DNA of 64,000 nucleotides from positions 248,001-312,000 of the forward strand of contig WPDH01000080.1 in NCBI GenBank assembly GCA_019137255.1, given 5' to 3'. Positions 21,588 to 31,966 of this stretch are shown here, piece after piece. Within the stretch, counting starts at the first letter, position 1; each line of letters begins with the position of its first letter. The notes beneath the pieces are model-generated. The model had not been told where the DNA came from, made no database searches, and worked only from the letters and a program-made list of their open reading frames with translations. The position numbers and the translations under genes were made by a program. Source of the DNA: Corinectria fuckeliana (lineage: Eukaryota > Ascomycota > Sordariomycetes > Hypocreales > Nectriaceae).

Positions 21588-23950
21588 GAAAGCAAGAAGC
21601 TCCCGGGCCCCGGCTGTCCCCGTTCCGTGCCCGGTGAGAGAGCACTTCGAGCCGACGGGAAGGATGGAGCGAGCTCCAGTGGATGGCCACCGACATTCAT
21701 CACCATCCACCATCGCTTGTGCGACGGGCAGTCTACGGTCACAGTGGGGTGCCTACTTAGGTTCCTTCCGTCGCCAGTGGCCAGCGCCCCAGCGGGGTGG
21801 GGAGGGTCGCTGGACCACTGAGGCCGGGGAGTCCCCCTGCGAGAGCGATTCTAGCGGGGTACCTATGGACCTACCTAGTGGAGCCATTTTCGGGGGTCCT
21901 TTTAAGAGGGGGTGGGGGGGGGCTAGGCGTGAAGCTCCGCGCAGCTCCAGCGACAAAACGGGCTCTCTTCCCCCCCGATCGTCGCTCTATTCTGCCCACC
22001 GCGTTTCTGCAAGGGCAGCGGCAGACTGCAGAGGGAAAACTGCAGACTGCGTTTGTTCTACCAATCGGGCTGTGGTCGCACTGTACATACCCAGTCCAAC
22101 AAGTCCCAACCACGAAAGCATGTCCAACCCCAGGCCGCTGTAATGCACTGGAACCTTTTTTTTGGGGGGGAGGGTTGCAAAATACCTATTAAAAAATACG
22201 GGTAGTAACCGCCCGTATCCGCCTATTGTCGTAGTGCAAACCGCAGGTGAGAGTGATACCATGCGATGCCATCTTCAAATTGTCGAATCTTGGCCGCCGG
22301 CATCCCGGGTGGGTGGACAAAAAGGGGTGGGACATAGATAAGTAAGTAGTAAGGCGGCGTACTTCGTACATGGCAAATAAATGGTCAAGTGGTAAGGTGA
22401 GATGGCCTGCCTGCAAGGGTCGAGTCGCCCTCAACAGCTCCGGCGTGGTAATATGGACCGGTAGTCAAGCGACTTTAATGGATAATAGCCCGTAGGTACG
22501 TAGGGAACTGTATGTCGCGCCTTGTCAACAGCGTGTCGCCCAGTACGAGATGATATCACGGCGCGTTATTGGTGACCGCCCTTCCAAGTATCTGCTAGGT
22601 AGGTACTAGTAGGTAGCATTTGTGTTTCACGGGCCGACCAAACCAGAAAACACTCAAAGCTGGAAATGGAAATGAGGATCCCGGCGTCGTTCATCATCAT
22701 CACCTTTTTCCCCATCACTTTTCCCATCACTTTTCCCATCGCTGTCAATGATTGTCGTCAGCCCCAAATCCAACAGGTACAATATCCCGGCATAGCTAGC
22801 GGCTTCCTCCCAGGGGGTGAATGGATAGATGATCATAAATACTTGACCGTTGGAGTTGATCCGGTTGCAAAAAGAAAGAAAGTGAAAGCAACCATCAACA
22901 GAATCGTGCGGCGCAAGGGGTCGCAGGTCGCATCCCCCGTCACCACCCCCTTTGAGGTCCAATGCCATCCTTGGATAAATTACTTCTGGCATCGGCATCG
23001 ACTTGAGCGCCCCAGTACATCTCTAACATGCCTACAAGCTGCGTGCGATACTCGCTCGGGTTGCAGACGCATGTGCCGATCGAGACTACGAATACCTACT
23101 TAGATTTACCCGCCTCGCGCATGGTCCTAGCTGGTCCCTCATATGTTGTGCGTGCCCTCTTTATCCACGGCTTTCCTCTCGCTATTCATCGTCTCCCTAC
23201 ATAGTATTACGCTTTCCGCGACCATGTACTTGGTCCTGGGGAACAATGGAACGATTTCTTAGCTGGATGCGACTACTACGGACGGACGAATAGGTAATTA
23301 GCAGCTAATAAAGAGGGTACGCTGTTAGTCGTACCAGGGCCCAGGTCGTCATTCTCTCGCCAGCTAGACCTTGGACAGGATTCCATTGGATTATTAATTT
23401 GGGCTCCCGGCCGGCCTTGGCGTCCATACCCCAAGGCCGGATTGTGCTACATGCTATGTTCCACGGCTTCCTGATAACGTCTTGTTGAAATCGTTGGGTA
23501 CATACAGGAACAGTACACACGACGTAGCAGTAGCAAAGCCCGCGGCGTATTCGGACTGCATAATTACTATGTGGGATCACCTCCAAGTGTCACAAGCGAT
23601 ATGACTGTCCGTACCACCACTGACCTCCATACGATGCCATTCCATGGCCAAGGTGCATACATCCGCGGGATATCACTATCTTGCTATCTATCGCACATGA
23701 AGAGATGAAGCACAGCCCCCCCAGATCGTCGTCCCAGACGTCCCAGATATTTCCAAGGGGCGGGCTAACTTAGACCACTCGTCTCAGATGCGCAATCCGC
23801 CCATCTAGCCATCCAACCATCCAACGACGGGCTAGAAATCTCGGCGCAGTCAAGTCTCACCATCATGGCAGCCATCGTCACGAAACCGACCCCTGGGCAC
23901 ACAAGTACAAGCACAAGCTCGCCACCGCAGCCAGCCAGCCAGCTTCTCTG

Positions 23951-23990
23951 CTCTGCTGTGCTCTGCTGTGCTCTGCTGTGCTCTGCTGTG
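23951..23990. repeat. 10-bp tandem repeat ctctgctgtg, four exact copies
   Basis: Four identical units occupy 23951-23990, flanked by degenerate ctctg units to about 24007. It is a minisatellite-like expansion with no gene across it. Confidence 0.85.
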
Positions 23991-24965
23991 CTCTGCTCTG
24001 CTCTCTGCTCCGGGAAGAAGCTTTTTCCCCATGCCACCCCACGCCCCACGAGCGGCACCACCCTGCAGGTGCAGTATTGTTGGCGCCAATGGTGTTGAAC
24101 CTACAAGATGGTCACATCCGACGACTACCTCAACGCCCCGTTGCAGGTCTGGGTCATCCGACGCAAGATGACCAAGATGATCAAGCGTGAGGCTCCAAAC
24201 CTACACCCTAGGTTAGCTCACATCCAAGCTCAATGCCAAGGTCATTGGCCGCGAGATGGAGAAGTCGAGGTATCCAGGATATCTACCCTCTCCAGAACGT
24301 AAGTCGGAACCGTGAACTGGGATTTTATTCTCCTGAATAATAGCGCTGGTTAAGGAACAGGCCAACCTCAGCTACAGATATACAATCTTTGAGATAAGTT
24401 ATACACTTAGGCGGCAACAAATCCAATACATCATCTCCATTGGAAGTGACTATAGTAGTTCTCAGTGATAGCTGTTCTCCCTCACAAATGAACAAAGATC
24501 GGTACTCGTAAGGATTGATGGCGCAAGACCAATAGATGATATACGACAATATCGATAGCTTGGGGCTTTCACACTCGGGTAATTGTCGCTATCCCTGGGT
24601 GGCATCCGCTCTAGGAAGCCTGTATCAGTCTTTAGATACTCGGTCCTTGATCACAAATCGCAGCCATCCATCTTTGCATCAGCTACCCCATCGCCACCAG
24701 ACATACCCGTGCCTACTCGTCTACCTAGGTATTATCTAGCATCCGCTTCCGCCCACTTTGCACAGCCGAACATTCTTGTGCACCTTCTAGAACGAAATGG
24801 CGTTCCCTTGGGCCCATGCGCCGGCCTCCGCTACTGCACGCGCCGGCGCAAGTTCGTGAGGCCCGCAATCCACAATGGATCCTCCCATCCATCGTGAGCT
24901 TGGGGAAACGCTTCCCAGCACGAACCCCCTTTTTCGGCAGATTGCGAAGTACAACAACTCTGAAA

Positions 24966-24978
24966 GGGGGGGGGGGGG
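24966..24978. repeat. G13 homopolymer
   Basis: Thirteen consecutive G residues in non-coding DNA, a possible quadruplex former and a likely assembly weak point. Confidence 0.7.
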
Positions 24979-25955
24979 TGTCCTCATCTTTGAATCAATC
25001 TCCCTGACCGGCCGAGGTTGCAAGCTCTAATATTCGTCCTTGCCGCCGATCATGCCACAAACGTCATCGTCCGCCGTCGCGGGTTTGCTTTCTCTCTCCG
25101 GGCCTTCGTGATAGAGACACCCACGGGTTCCGGGCTTCTACTGACTGAGCCTAGTCTTCGTAGCGCGTATGTATATCTAGGGTCTCCGTTCCCCTCTCTT
25201 GGAAATACACCCTCAGATATGATATGTACACAGTTGATCCAGCTGGTTGCGCCATGGCAGGTCTCGCACGAATCAGCGCGAAGGCTCCTTGCGCGGCAGC
25301 GTCTCAGGACCCAAAAAGTCGCCCTATGATCTGCAATGCAAGCAAGGCGCTGTGCCGCACCGCACCGCTCCTCTGTCGCATCGTACGACAAGCATCTGCC
25401 GAGCATCCACCCAGCCAAAGTGCCAGGCTTGCCCCGGCTTCACTACTGGGAAATGAGGCCTAGTCTAATAAGCAGTCTCCGTGTCTTATCTCGGCGGCAG
25501 GAGTTGCACTGTATGTAGCTATCGCGTCAACGTTTCGAGGCCATCAAACCCATCAAACCTCCCGAGACAGTCCAGGCAAGGATTTTAGCCGGGTTTGCTC
25601 TAGAGACGCGAGAGCAAGTTCACATCGCACGCAACATTGTTCCATCCGTCGAGTCTCATGTTGTTTTGTTAGCTGCACCATTATGTGATTGTTGCAGTGC
25701 TTGATACGACCAGCCGAAGCACAAATATCACACTTCTCATCATTGCCCGTGCTCCCCATGGCTATCCAATGATACAGAATATGTTAGAGCATGCCCTCTT
25801 TGTCCAATGACAAACGACTTCTAGTTTACTATGAAACCCAAGAGTCTGGGCACAATAGCGGCCACGTGCCATTGTCAGTGCAGCGTACAGTAGTAGGGAA
25901 ATGCCAGTCAGCGTCGGTGACCCATTGGGGATCACATGCGCTCAGCCTAATCTAC

Positions 25956-27310
25956 TTATCCCAGAACTCGTTTATCACCCTCTTTCGGAGACTCTCCCTC
26001 CTTCTCCGACTCAGCCTTGTCGGTGGGTTGGTCATCGTCCTCCCCCTCCCGTGAAACTCTGAGGCCCTGAACGCCCTTTTCCACTTCAGCAACAAGACTC
26101 TCTAGATAGTCTTGATCCCTGCAGCCAACCATGTCAGCGTCTTGCTCTGCAAGTCTTGAAACATTGATACCTACTTTCCGACAAGTGTGACTGTGTTATG
26201 GCTCTTGCCCCAGCGGGGGTAGCTGCCGACCTTGATGCCGCGAGGTTCAACTCTGGCGGCCAGCTCGGTAAGGAACGCAGCAACGCCGCTCTCTGGCAGG
26301 GGCGTCGAGATCAGGATTCGATGCGTTCCCTTACCCTCGGGGTCGACCAATCGCGGTTGAATGAATGGCTTCAATCCATCCAGGAGTTTCGTGACTGGTT
26401 TTTGTTTGCTGTTAACACGGGTCGGTGGCGGCGGCATGGTCAAGGACGAGCTCACAGAGTCTTGGGATTCCAGGCAGGATGTGGATGTTTCCATTCACAA
26501 CTGCAACGGGGACCCAGAGGTCCTCGTGCGAGAAGATGGCCTGGCTCTTCAAGTCCCGGGACTCATCCGTCGGGAGCTCGGCCATGCGCAGCTTGGCTTT
26601 AAGAGCGGGCGAGTCGACGTCCCAGTCGAACTTGGGCTGAGATGGCAGGGATGTGGACATTCGCTTCATCTTCTCAAACGTCTCCTGGTGCAGCACCAAG
26701 GGGAGGTTGAAGGCCTTGGCAATCGATTGGTAGGTGATATCGTCGTGTCTAGATAGAGGATCAGTATGCGCCCATGCTACGGAAGGGTATGCTCACGTAG
26801 GTCCAATTCCGCCGCTTGGGTTGTTTAGCATTATGTTGTAGCCTCTATTCCTTTCAGTAGGTAGTACTTACCTCGTCACGACAAAGTCGTACCGGTCACT
26901 CATCCTTCGCACTGCCTCGATGATCTCGCTCTCATCATCTTCGATGACCTCGATCCGTTTCAGGCTCTAGATATAGCGGCGAGTCAGATCTCGAAGCGTC
27001 CAAGCCGTCAAGCATTCTGTCACTCACAACCCCGAGAGAGAAACACCACTTTGCCATGTATGCCGAGTTGGTCTAGTTTTCCTGTCAACATTGCCCCGGT
27101 TCCGACCCTTGCCAGGGCTACCTGGTCCGGAGCCCAGCCTTGCTCACATCAACGGTCTAAGTGCCTCAGTGTCAGTGACATTGTACAGGTATTTCGACGG
27201 CCCAATCGCCGTGTCCCTACCTTTCCGCCCAGCACCTCGTCGCCAATAACCAAGCACGCCGCCGTGTGGATCGTGCGCGCATTGCGCTCATCTGCAGTAC
27301 TCGTAGCCAT
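25956..27310 (-). CDS. MoCF/CinA-like molybdopterin-binding domain protein (FLAD1 N-domain type)
   Basis: Related to the MoCF-biosynthesis domain of CinA and of human FLAD1, where it is a nucleotide (FAD) hydrolase-like module; the biochemical role here is inferred. I assembled eight exons: 27221-27310, 27148-27156, 27028-27072, 26872-26966, 26797-26814, 26456-26748, 26175-26394, 25956-26118. All phases agree and give 310 residues. The 9-nt exon encodes TVD, restoring the family motif GDEVLGGK-TVD-TNSAYMAKWCFSLG. The 18-nt exon completes TSGGIGPT-HDD. Later conserved blocks are HILPGIPRLF, LLDGLKP, LISTPLPESGVAAFLTELAARVEP and VGSYPRWGKSHNTVTLVG. The tail is acidic (EDDDQPTDKAESEKEGE). It is divergent from GMF with a 393-bp shared promoter region. 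Confidence 0.88.
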
Positions 27311-27703
27311 CCTCCCGAGTGTAAGTCGCCGCACGGAAGCTGCACGCGGTGCTGATAGCTGCTTCGCAATCTGAGAAAGGCGCGAGAACATGGACGGCCA
27401 CAAAAATCCCGCGTGATACCGGGGTCTGCGAGCTTTTAACTTGCAGATGGTATGGGACGGAATGTTTGCTTCGGCCGCAAGCACCGAGGTGGATGACGTT
27501 TACTTGTTATGGCGCGGGAGTGGGGTTTCGCTAGTATGGCGGGGCTCATGAACTCCCGCTCATGAACTCACGACTTTTGTAGGTATCAGTTGTCCTTCTA
27601 TCACCAGATCCGTTTGGTGATAGCTTCAGAAAGAGCTTCGCCGCAAGAAACACTGCACCCGCGACCGTTTTAGCTTGCCTCGTCCCCCTCCAGGACTTTC
27701 AAC
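27311..27703. promoter_or_regulatory. divergent promoter region between the MoCF-domain gene and GMF
   Basis: 393 bp lie between two start codons pointing away from each other. A short duplication (ctcatgaactcccg / ctcatgaactcacg) sits at about 27546-27573. I see no clear TATA box. Confidence 0.5.
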
Positions 27704-28377
27704 ATGGTAACATTCACACATGCGACGCCGTCTCCCGGCAATCGCTGCTCCCTCAGCTGACACGCCGCCGCGCAGGCCTCCGAATCCAGGCTGTACGCTT
27801 TCTCGACCGAGACCAAGGATCACCTCCGCAAGTTTCGCTTGACCACTTCGAGAGCAAAGGGTCCCCAGGCCGTCATTTGTATGTACGTCTCCTTGTTTGC
27901 TCCCACGCTCGTTCAGCGCGCCCTCGTCGCCATTCCTGGACACGCCGACTGATGATGTCCCTCCTTCGCGCCCTGCAGACATGATCGACAAGAACACCCA
28001 CGAGATCCGACAAGATGACGACAAGACCGTGTACACGTCCCTCGACGAAATCGGCGACGACCTCCCCGACCACTCGCCGCGCTTCGTTCTCCTCAGCTAC
28101 CCTCTAACTATGGTACGTCGTCTCTCGATCAAGCACACATTACGGCCAGAAAAAATGACTGCGCACGGGCACTGATGGAATGAAACAGCCTGACGGACGA
28201 CTCTCCGTACCATACGTGCTGCTGTACTATCTTCCCATTACGTGCAATGCGGGAATGAGGATGCTGTATGCCGGCGCCAAGGAGCTGATGCGCAACACAA
28301 GCGAGGTTGGGCGGATCATAGATATAGAGTCAGTTGAGGATCTGGAAGAGATCCCCGACAAGCTGGCAACCGAGTAA
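27704..28377 (+). CDS. AIM7: glia maturation factor homologue (ADF/cofilin family, AIM7)
   Basis: GMF binds the Arp2/3 complex, debranches actin networks and inhibits new branching. There are four exons: 27704-27706 (the ATG alone), 27776-27878, 27979-28112 and 28189-28377. Introns are 69, 100 and 76 nt, and the product has 142 residues, as usual for GMF. The sequence reads M-ASESRLYAFSTETKDHLRKFRL, then IYMIDKNTHEIRQDDD, FVLLSYPLTMPDGRLSVPYVL, and ends in GRIIDIESVEDLEEIPDKLATE, a full ADF-homology fold pattern. The isolated ATG exon is supported because the downstream exon opens directly with the conserved ASESRLY and has no ATG of its own. Its 3' end is 99 bp from the convergent NBP35 stop. 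Confidence 0.93.
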
Positions 28378-28476
28378 ACAGTCACGCTGGGTTTGGACAC
28401 CAAATGAAAACCAGGCGTAATATGAAAATGGAGAGGCTATCATTATCTATATACACTTCGTGACAACAGAGTGCGT

Positions 28477-29502
28477 CTATTCTGGCAACACACTCTGGGT
28501 ATCCAGTCCCAGCTGACTCGCCAAGTTCTTCACCACCCCTTGGAATGCGATGCACGCGGGGCTATCTGGGAAGGAGTCAAAATAGCTCTCTCCATAGTCG
28601 CACGCCATACGAATCCGCGGATCCAACGGTACCGCTCCTAAAAATGGGATGCCCATCTCCTTCGCCAACGCCCTGCCACCGCCCGTGCTTGCGCGGAAGA
28701 TCTCGCTCTCGCCCTGGCACTTGGGGCAGACGAAGCCGCTCATGTTCTCCGCGAGACCTAGTACCCGGATGCCGGCCTTGCGGCAGAAGTCGATCTCTTT
28801 GCGCACGTCTAGTAAGGAGACCTCTTGAGGCGTGGTGACCATGACAGCGCCGTCGATGCCGCTCTCCCTTAGGAAGGTGTTGACACTGAGGTGCTCGTCG
28901 CTGGTGCCCGGCGGAGTGTCGACCAGTAGGAAATCGAGATCGCCCCATTCGACGTCTTTCAGGAACTGCTTGATCATGCCGTTCTTCTTCGGCCCGCGCC
29001 AGATGACGGCGTCGTCGCGGTTGGGGAGGAGGAACTGGATGCTCATGACGGCGAGATTATCCATAACCCAGATCGGCGACCATCCCGAGCCGCTCACGTG
29101 GACAGTCTCGTCCTCGACGCCCATCATCTTAGGGATGCTGGGCCCGCAGATGTCGGTGTCCATGATGCCGACGTTGCTGTCCGGGTTGGTTGCGAAGGCG
29201 TGGGCCAGCAGCGACGTAAAGGTGCTCTTCCCCACGCCGCCCTTGCCGCTCAGCACGAGGATCTTGTGCTTGACATTCTCGAGGCGCGCCGAGATGATGG
29301 GGATGTCCGGGTCCGGGCCCTTGGGTGCCGCGGCGCAGACGGCCTGGTTCGGGCACCCGGCGCACGAGTCAGCCTGGCCGGCCTGTTGAGACTCGGGACC
29401 GGGGCAGTGTTCGGGCTCCGGGGCAACGAGCTGCGGCTTCTGCTTGAGGGGGTTGGCGATGACGTCCTCGGCGGGCTCTGGCGCTTCGAGCGAAGGCGCC
29501 AT
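28477..29502 (-). CDS. NBP35: cytosolic Fe-S cluster assembly factor NBP35
   Basis: NBP35 is a Mrp/NBP35-type P-loop NTPase that, with CFD1, scaffolds [4Fe-4S] clusters for cytosolic and nuclear proteins. It is a single 341-residue exon. The N-terminal ferredoxin-like cysteine motif is visible (EHCPG...[12 protein letters not shown], residues about 32-56), which distinguishes NBP35 from CFD1. Next come the Walker [10 protein letters not shown] near residue 85, [14 protein letters not shown], the [10 protein letters not shown] box, and the C-terminal CPKC cluster-binding pair within [12 protein letters not shown]. The start ATG at 29502 has GCCATGG context. DBP10, RPA12 and other partners in this window have no direct link, although nuclear Fe-S enzymes depend on this pathway. 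Confidence 0.97.
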   Translation of the reverse strand: MAPSLEAPEPAEDVIANPLKQKPQLVAPEPEHCPGPESQQAGQADSCAGCPNQAVCAAAPKGPDPDIPIISARLENVKHKILVLSGKGGVGKSTFTSLLAHAFATNPDSNVGIMDTDICGPSIPKMMGVEDETVHVSGSGWSPIWVMDNLAVMSIQFLLPNRDDAVIWRGPKKNGMIKQFLKDVEWGDLDFLLVDTPPGTSDEHLSVNTFLRESGIDGAVMVTTPQEVSLLDVRKEIDFCRKAGIRVLGLAENMSGFVCPKCQGESEIFRASTGGGRALAKEMGIPFLGAVPLDPRIRMACDYGESYFDSFPDSPACIAFQGVVKNLASQLGLDTQSVLPE

Positions 29503-30042
29503 GGTTTTATTTGCGCCGGATAATCGCTGGTTTGCGAGCCTCGGAGAAACGAGATGTTGTTTGGAGACGGTTTGGTTTGGTGGCGATGTGAGTCGTGAAG
29601 CTTAATAATGGCAGGTCGTCGTGGTTAGGCGATTTGCACGCTGGGCCTGAGTACCCCCAATTGCCACGGAACCACTTCAAAGCAAACGTAGGTTCTTCAA
29701 ACTAGGTTATGGAATAAAGTAACAATAATGAATGTGGAAGGTAGATAGATAGATATTTACGAGATACATAGGTGCGTTGCACATCTACAGCCTGAGTTGT
29801 GGTGATTCAGGGTAAGTAAGCACCCAATTTGATTCGCGCAAGGTATCAAAGGCTTGCAGATTAGTCGTCGGTTCGCTACAACTACCGTAACCCAATTCCA
29901 CTGATTATTAAAGTACTTTTACAACGGATCTAATTAAAAAGTTGACTGGTGGTAAGAAGGGCAGCAGAATGATCTATTTATTATTGCCAACAAAAACGCT
30001 TTAAAGTAATTAAAGCGCCTAATCCAAATGGCAAAAAGAGAA
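29503..30042. other. AT-rich spacer between NBP35 promoter and tRNA-Gln
   Basis: Noticeably more A/T-rich than its surroundings from about 29690 to 30040. It contains short ttaattaaa-type words and an imperfect inverted repeat, CGCTTTAA...TTAAAGCG (about 29998-30018). No ORF. It could be an eroded insertion next to a tRNA gene, but no element is recognisable. Confidence 0.5.
30033..30037 (-). terminator. Pol III T-run terminator of tRNA-Gln
   Basis: Five consecutive T on the minus strand, six bases after the tRNA 3' end. Confidence 0.75.
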
Positions 30043-30114
30043 AGGTTCCAGGGGGAGTCGAACCCTCGCTGGCGGAATCAGAATCCGCAGTCATAACCGT
30101 TAGACCATGGAACC
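30043..30114 (-). tRNA. tRNA-Gln (anticodon CTG)
   Basis: The minus strand folds into a 72-nt cloverleaf. The acceptor stem is GGTTCCA/TGGAACC. The D arm is GTC...GAC and the anticodon stem GCGGA/TCCGC with loop TTCTGAT, placing anticodon CTG at 30079-30081. The T arm is GAGGG-TTCGACT-CCCCC with a single A-C mismatch. A and B box consensus (TGGTCTAACGG and GGTTCGACTCC) are intact and there is no intron. A T5 run immediately downstream (30033-30037) suits RNA polymerase III termination. Confidence 0.93.
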
Positions 30115-30370
30115 GTTTGAAGCGGTCAACAGCTTCCCATGGATGGCTGATTGTGGCATGCTTAGCACCAATTATGAACTGATAAAGAACTTGCCAGGTC
30201 AAATTCTCATCTGATGTGAGGCGCGCGCCAGGTGATCGGCGGGGTCGCCTCGCAGATAAGATAAGACCGCAACCCCGCGTAAATTTTCTTTCTGAGCTGC
30301 GCGTGCTGCAGTAATAATCGCCCGACTCTGCGCCTGCGATCACGCCTCCAGGTAACGACCCTCATTAAGA

Positions 30371-31440
30371 ATGGCGCTTTCTGCTGACAACCCCGAACCA
30401 AAACCCAAGGGCGGCGCGACCGTCCTGAGCCTGAGGAAATCTCTCTGCTCCGAAGACACCCCGCTCGCCGTTCGTTTCCGCGCCTTGTTCTCCCTCAAGC
30501 ACGTCGCCATCACCTCGTCCGAGGAGGACAACATCGTCGGCGCTGTCGATGCCATCTCCGCCGCCTTCACATCGCCCTCGGCCCTGCTGAAGCATGAGCT
30601 CGCGTACTGCCTGGGTCAGGCCCGCCACAGCTCTGTTGTTAAGCCCTTGCGCGAGGTCCTCGCCGATCTTAAGCAAGACCCGATGGTCCGACATGAGGCC
30701 GCCGAGGCTCTAGGTGCCCTGGGCTGGGCGGATAATCTCGACATCCTGGTGGAGTACCGGGACCGCAAGGGCGAGAATGTTAGCATTGTTGAGACGTGTG
30801 AAATCGCCATCGACCGCATCGAGTGGGAGAACTCCGAGGAGCGCAAAAAGGAGAAGCTGCGCCAGAGGTATGCAGATTGCTCTATTAGACACACCTGGGT
30901 TACCCCTTGACTGACTGATCTAGTGATTTTGCCTCTATTGATCCCGCACCCCCGATGCCAGAGTCCGAGAAGGAAGTCGACGTTCAAGACCTTCGCAACA
31001 AGCTTATGGATACGAGTCGACCCCTCTTCCTCCGATATCGTGCCATGTTTGCCCTCCGCGACCTGGCCTCGCCCCCCGACCTCCCCACAGCCGTCCCTGC
31101 GGTGCTTGCGCTCGCTGAGGGACTCGCCGATCCGTCCGCGTTGTTCCGTCATGAAATCGCCTTCGTCTTCGGCCAGCTTTCGCACCCCGCATCTATTCCT
31201 GCGCTCACTGCTTCGCTGAGCGATATCAACGAGGCCAGTATGGTTCGACACGAGGCGGCAGAGGCCCTGGGCGGTCTCGGCGAGGAGGAGGGTGTTGAGG
31301 CGACGCTGAGGCTGTTCCTTAACGACAAGGAAGATGTTGTGAGGGAGAGTTGTATCGTCGCCTTGGATATGGCCGAGTACGAGGCTAGCGGAGAGACGGA
31401 ATATGCACTGGTCCCGGAGGCTGGCGGTATTACTGCATGA
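30371..31440 (+). CDS. LIA1: deoxyhypusine hydroxylase (DOHH)
   Basis: This HEAT-repeat di-iron monooxygenase completes hypusine formation on translation factor eIF5A. There are two exons: 30371-30867 and 30924-31440. The 56-nt intron (gtatgc...gatctag) joins LRQ-S-DFASIDPAPP. The protein has 337 residues, normal for fungi. Four His-Glu iron-ligand motifs are present in two symmetric pairs: KHELAYCLGQ and RHEAAEALGALG in the N-terminal half, RHEIAFVFGQL and RHEAAEALGGLG in the C-terminal half. The two halves are visibly homologous (SLKHVA / ALRDLA repeats). The stop codon is only 41 bp from the convergent RPA12 stop, so the 3' UTRs almost certainly overlap. Confidence 0.97.
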
Positions 31441-31481
31441 TGATGATGACTCCTACCGGGAAATATTGAGCCACATGAATT

Positions 31482-31966
31482 CTAGTTGTTCTCGTTCCAC
31501 CTAAAAGTCGTCAATTAAAAGACAGTTCGCATAGCTAATGCCTGCTTGGATTTCTTACGAATTGCCACAGTCGCAATAGTAGATAACGGTGGAGCCTTCA
31601 TCTGCACCACGAAGCTGCACATTGGAGTACCTAACCTCCTCTTGGCCACACTTGGGGCATGTTTGGTGGACGGTGCTCTGGGTTTGGATGTTGTGCTTCT
31701 CGACGGCCTGTATGCTTGACTGCAGCTTTTGTCGCAGGAAGGAGGGAAAGTCGGACGGTTTCGTTTGGGTGACAATGGACTTTGAGCCGGTATCTACACC
31801 AGTGGCGGTTAGAAACGAACAGGGCCAGTGTTTCCGCCGGCGCAAACAAACCTTGATTTTCGGTGCCGCAGCATTCGCAGCTCAAGATATTCCGCTCAGT
31901 ACCCTTTGTTGAGGGTAGCAGGTTACCGCAGTCGGTACAGAACACGAGAGATCCGATTGCCGCCAT
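31482..31966 (-). CDS. RPA12: RNA polymerase I subunit RPA12
   Basis: Small zinc-ribbon subunit of Pol I, needed for transcript cleavage and termination. I assembled three exons: 31852-31966, 31559-31793, 31482-31500, with two 58-nt introns; 122 residues, the normal length. The N-terminal ribbon is FCTDCGNLL...SCECCG. The C-terminal TFIIS-like ribbon has CPKCG and the catalytic hairpin RGADEGST. The last coding exon, only 19 nt with stop, adds WNENN. Without it the frame stops just after CDCGNS, losing the usual W-N-x-N-N tail. The second C-terminal zinc pair reads C-D-C instead of the C-x2-C seen in many homologues. The start ATG begins MAAIGSLVFC. Confidence 0.93.

Larger units (their letters stand above)
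20206..25955. other. 5.7-kb gene-free block upstream of RAS1
   Basis: I find no ORF that resembles a protein family, no tRNA and no transposon signature. Contents include a purine-rich tract next to RAS1 (20300-20590), homopolymer runs G10 (20574-20583), C15 (21573-21587) and G13 (24966-24978), and a 10-bp tandem repeat (23951-23990). GTAC/TAGGTA words are scattered throughout. The part nearest 20205 is the RAS1 promoter and leader. The rest may hold unrecognised non-coding or lineage-specific transcripts. Confidence 0.5.

Noticed and set aside
24108..24302. Possible small basic protein starting MVTSDDYLNAP
   Set aside because: Only 64 codons, no homologue recognised, and no splice extension found that improves it.
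26409..26455. Shorter 47-nt intron alternative (acceptor ttaacag) in the MoCF gene
   Set aside because: It breaks the reading frame. The acceptor 14 nt downstream (aaaaccag) restores the conserved PRLFTKLLDGLKP.
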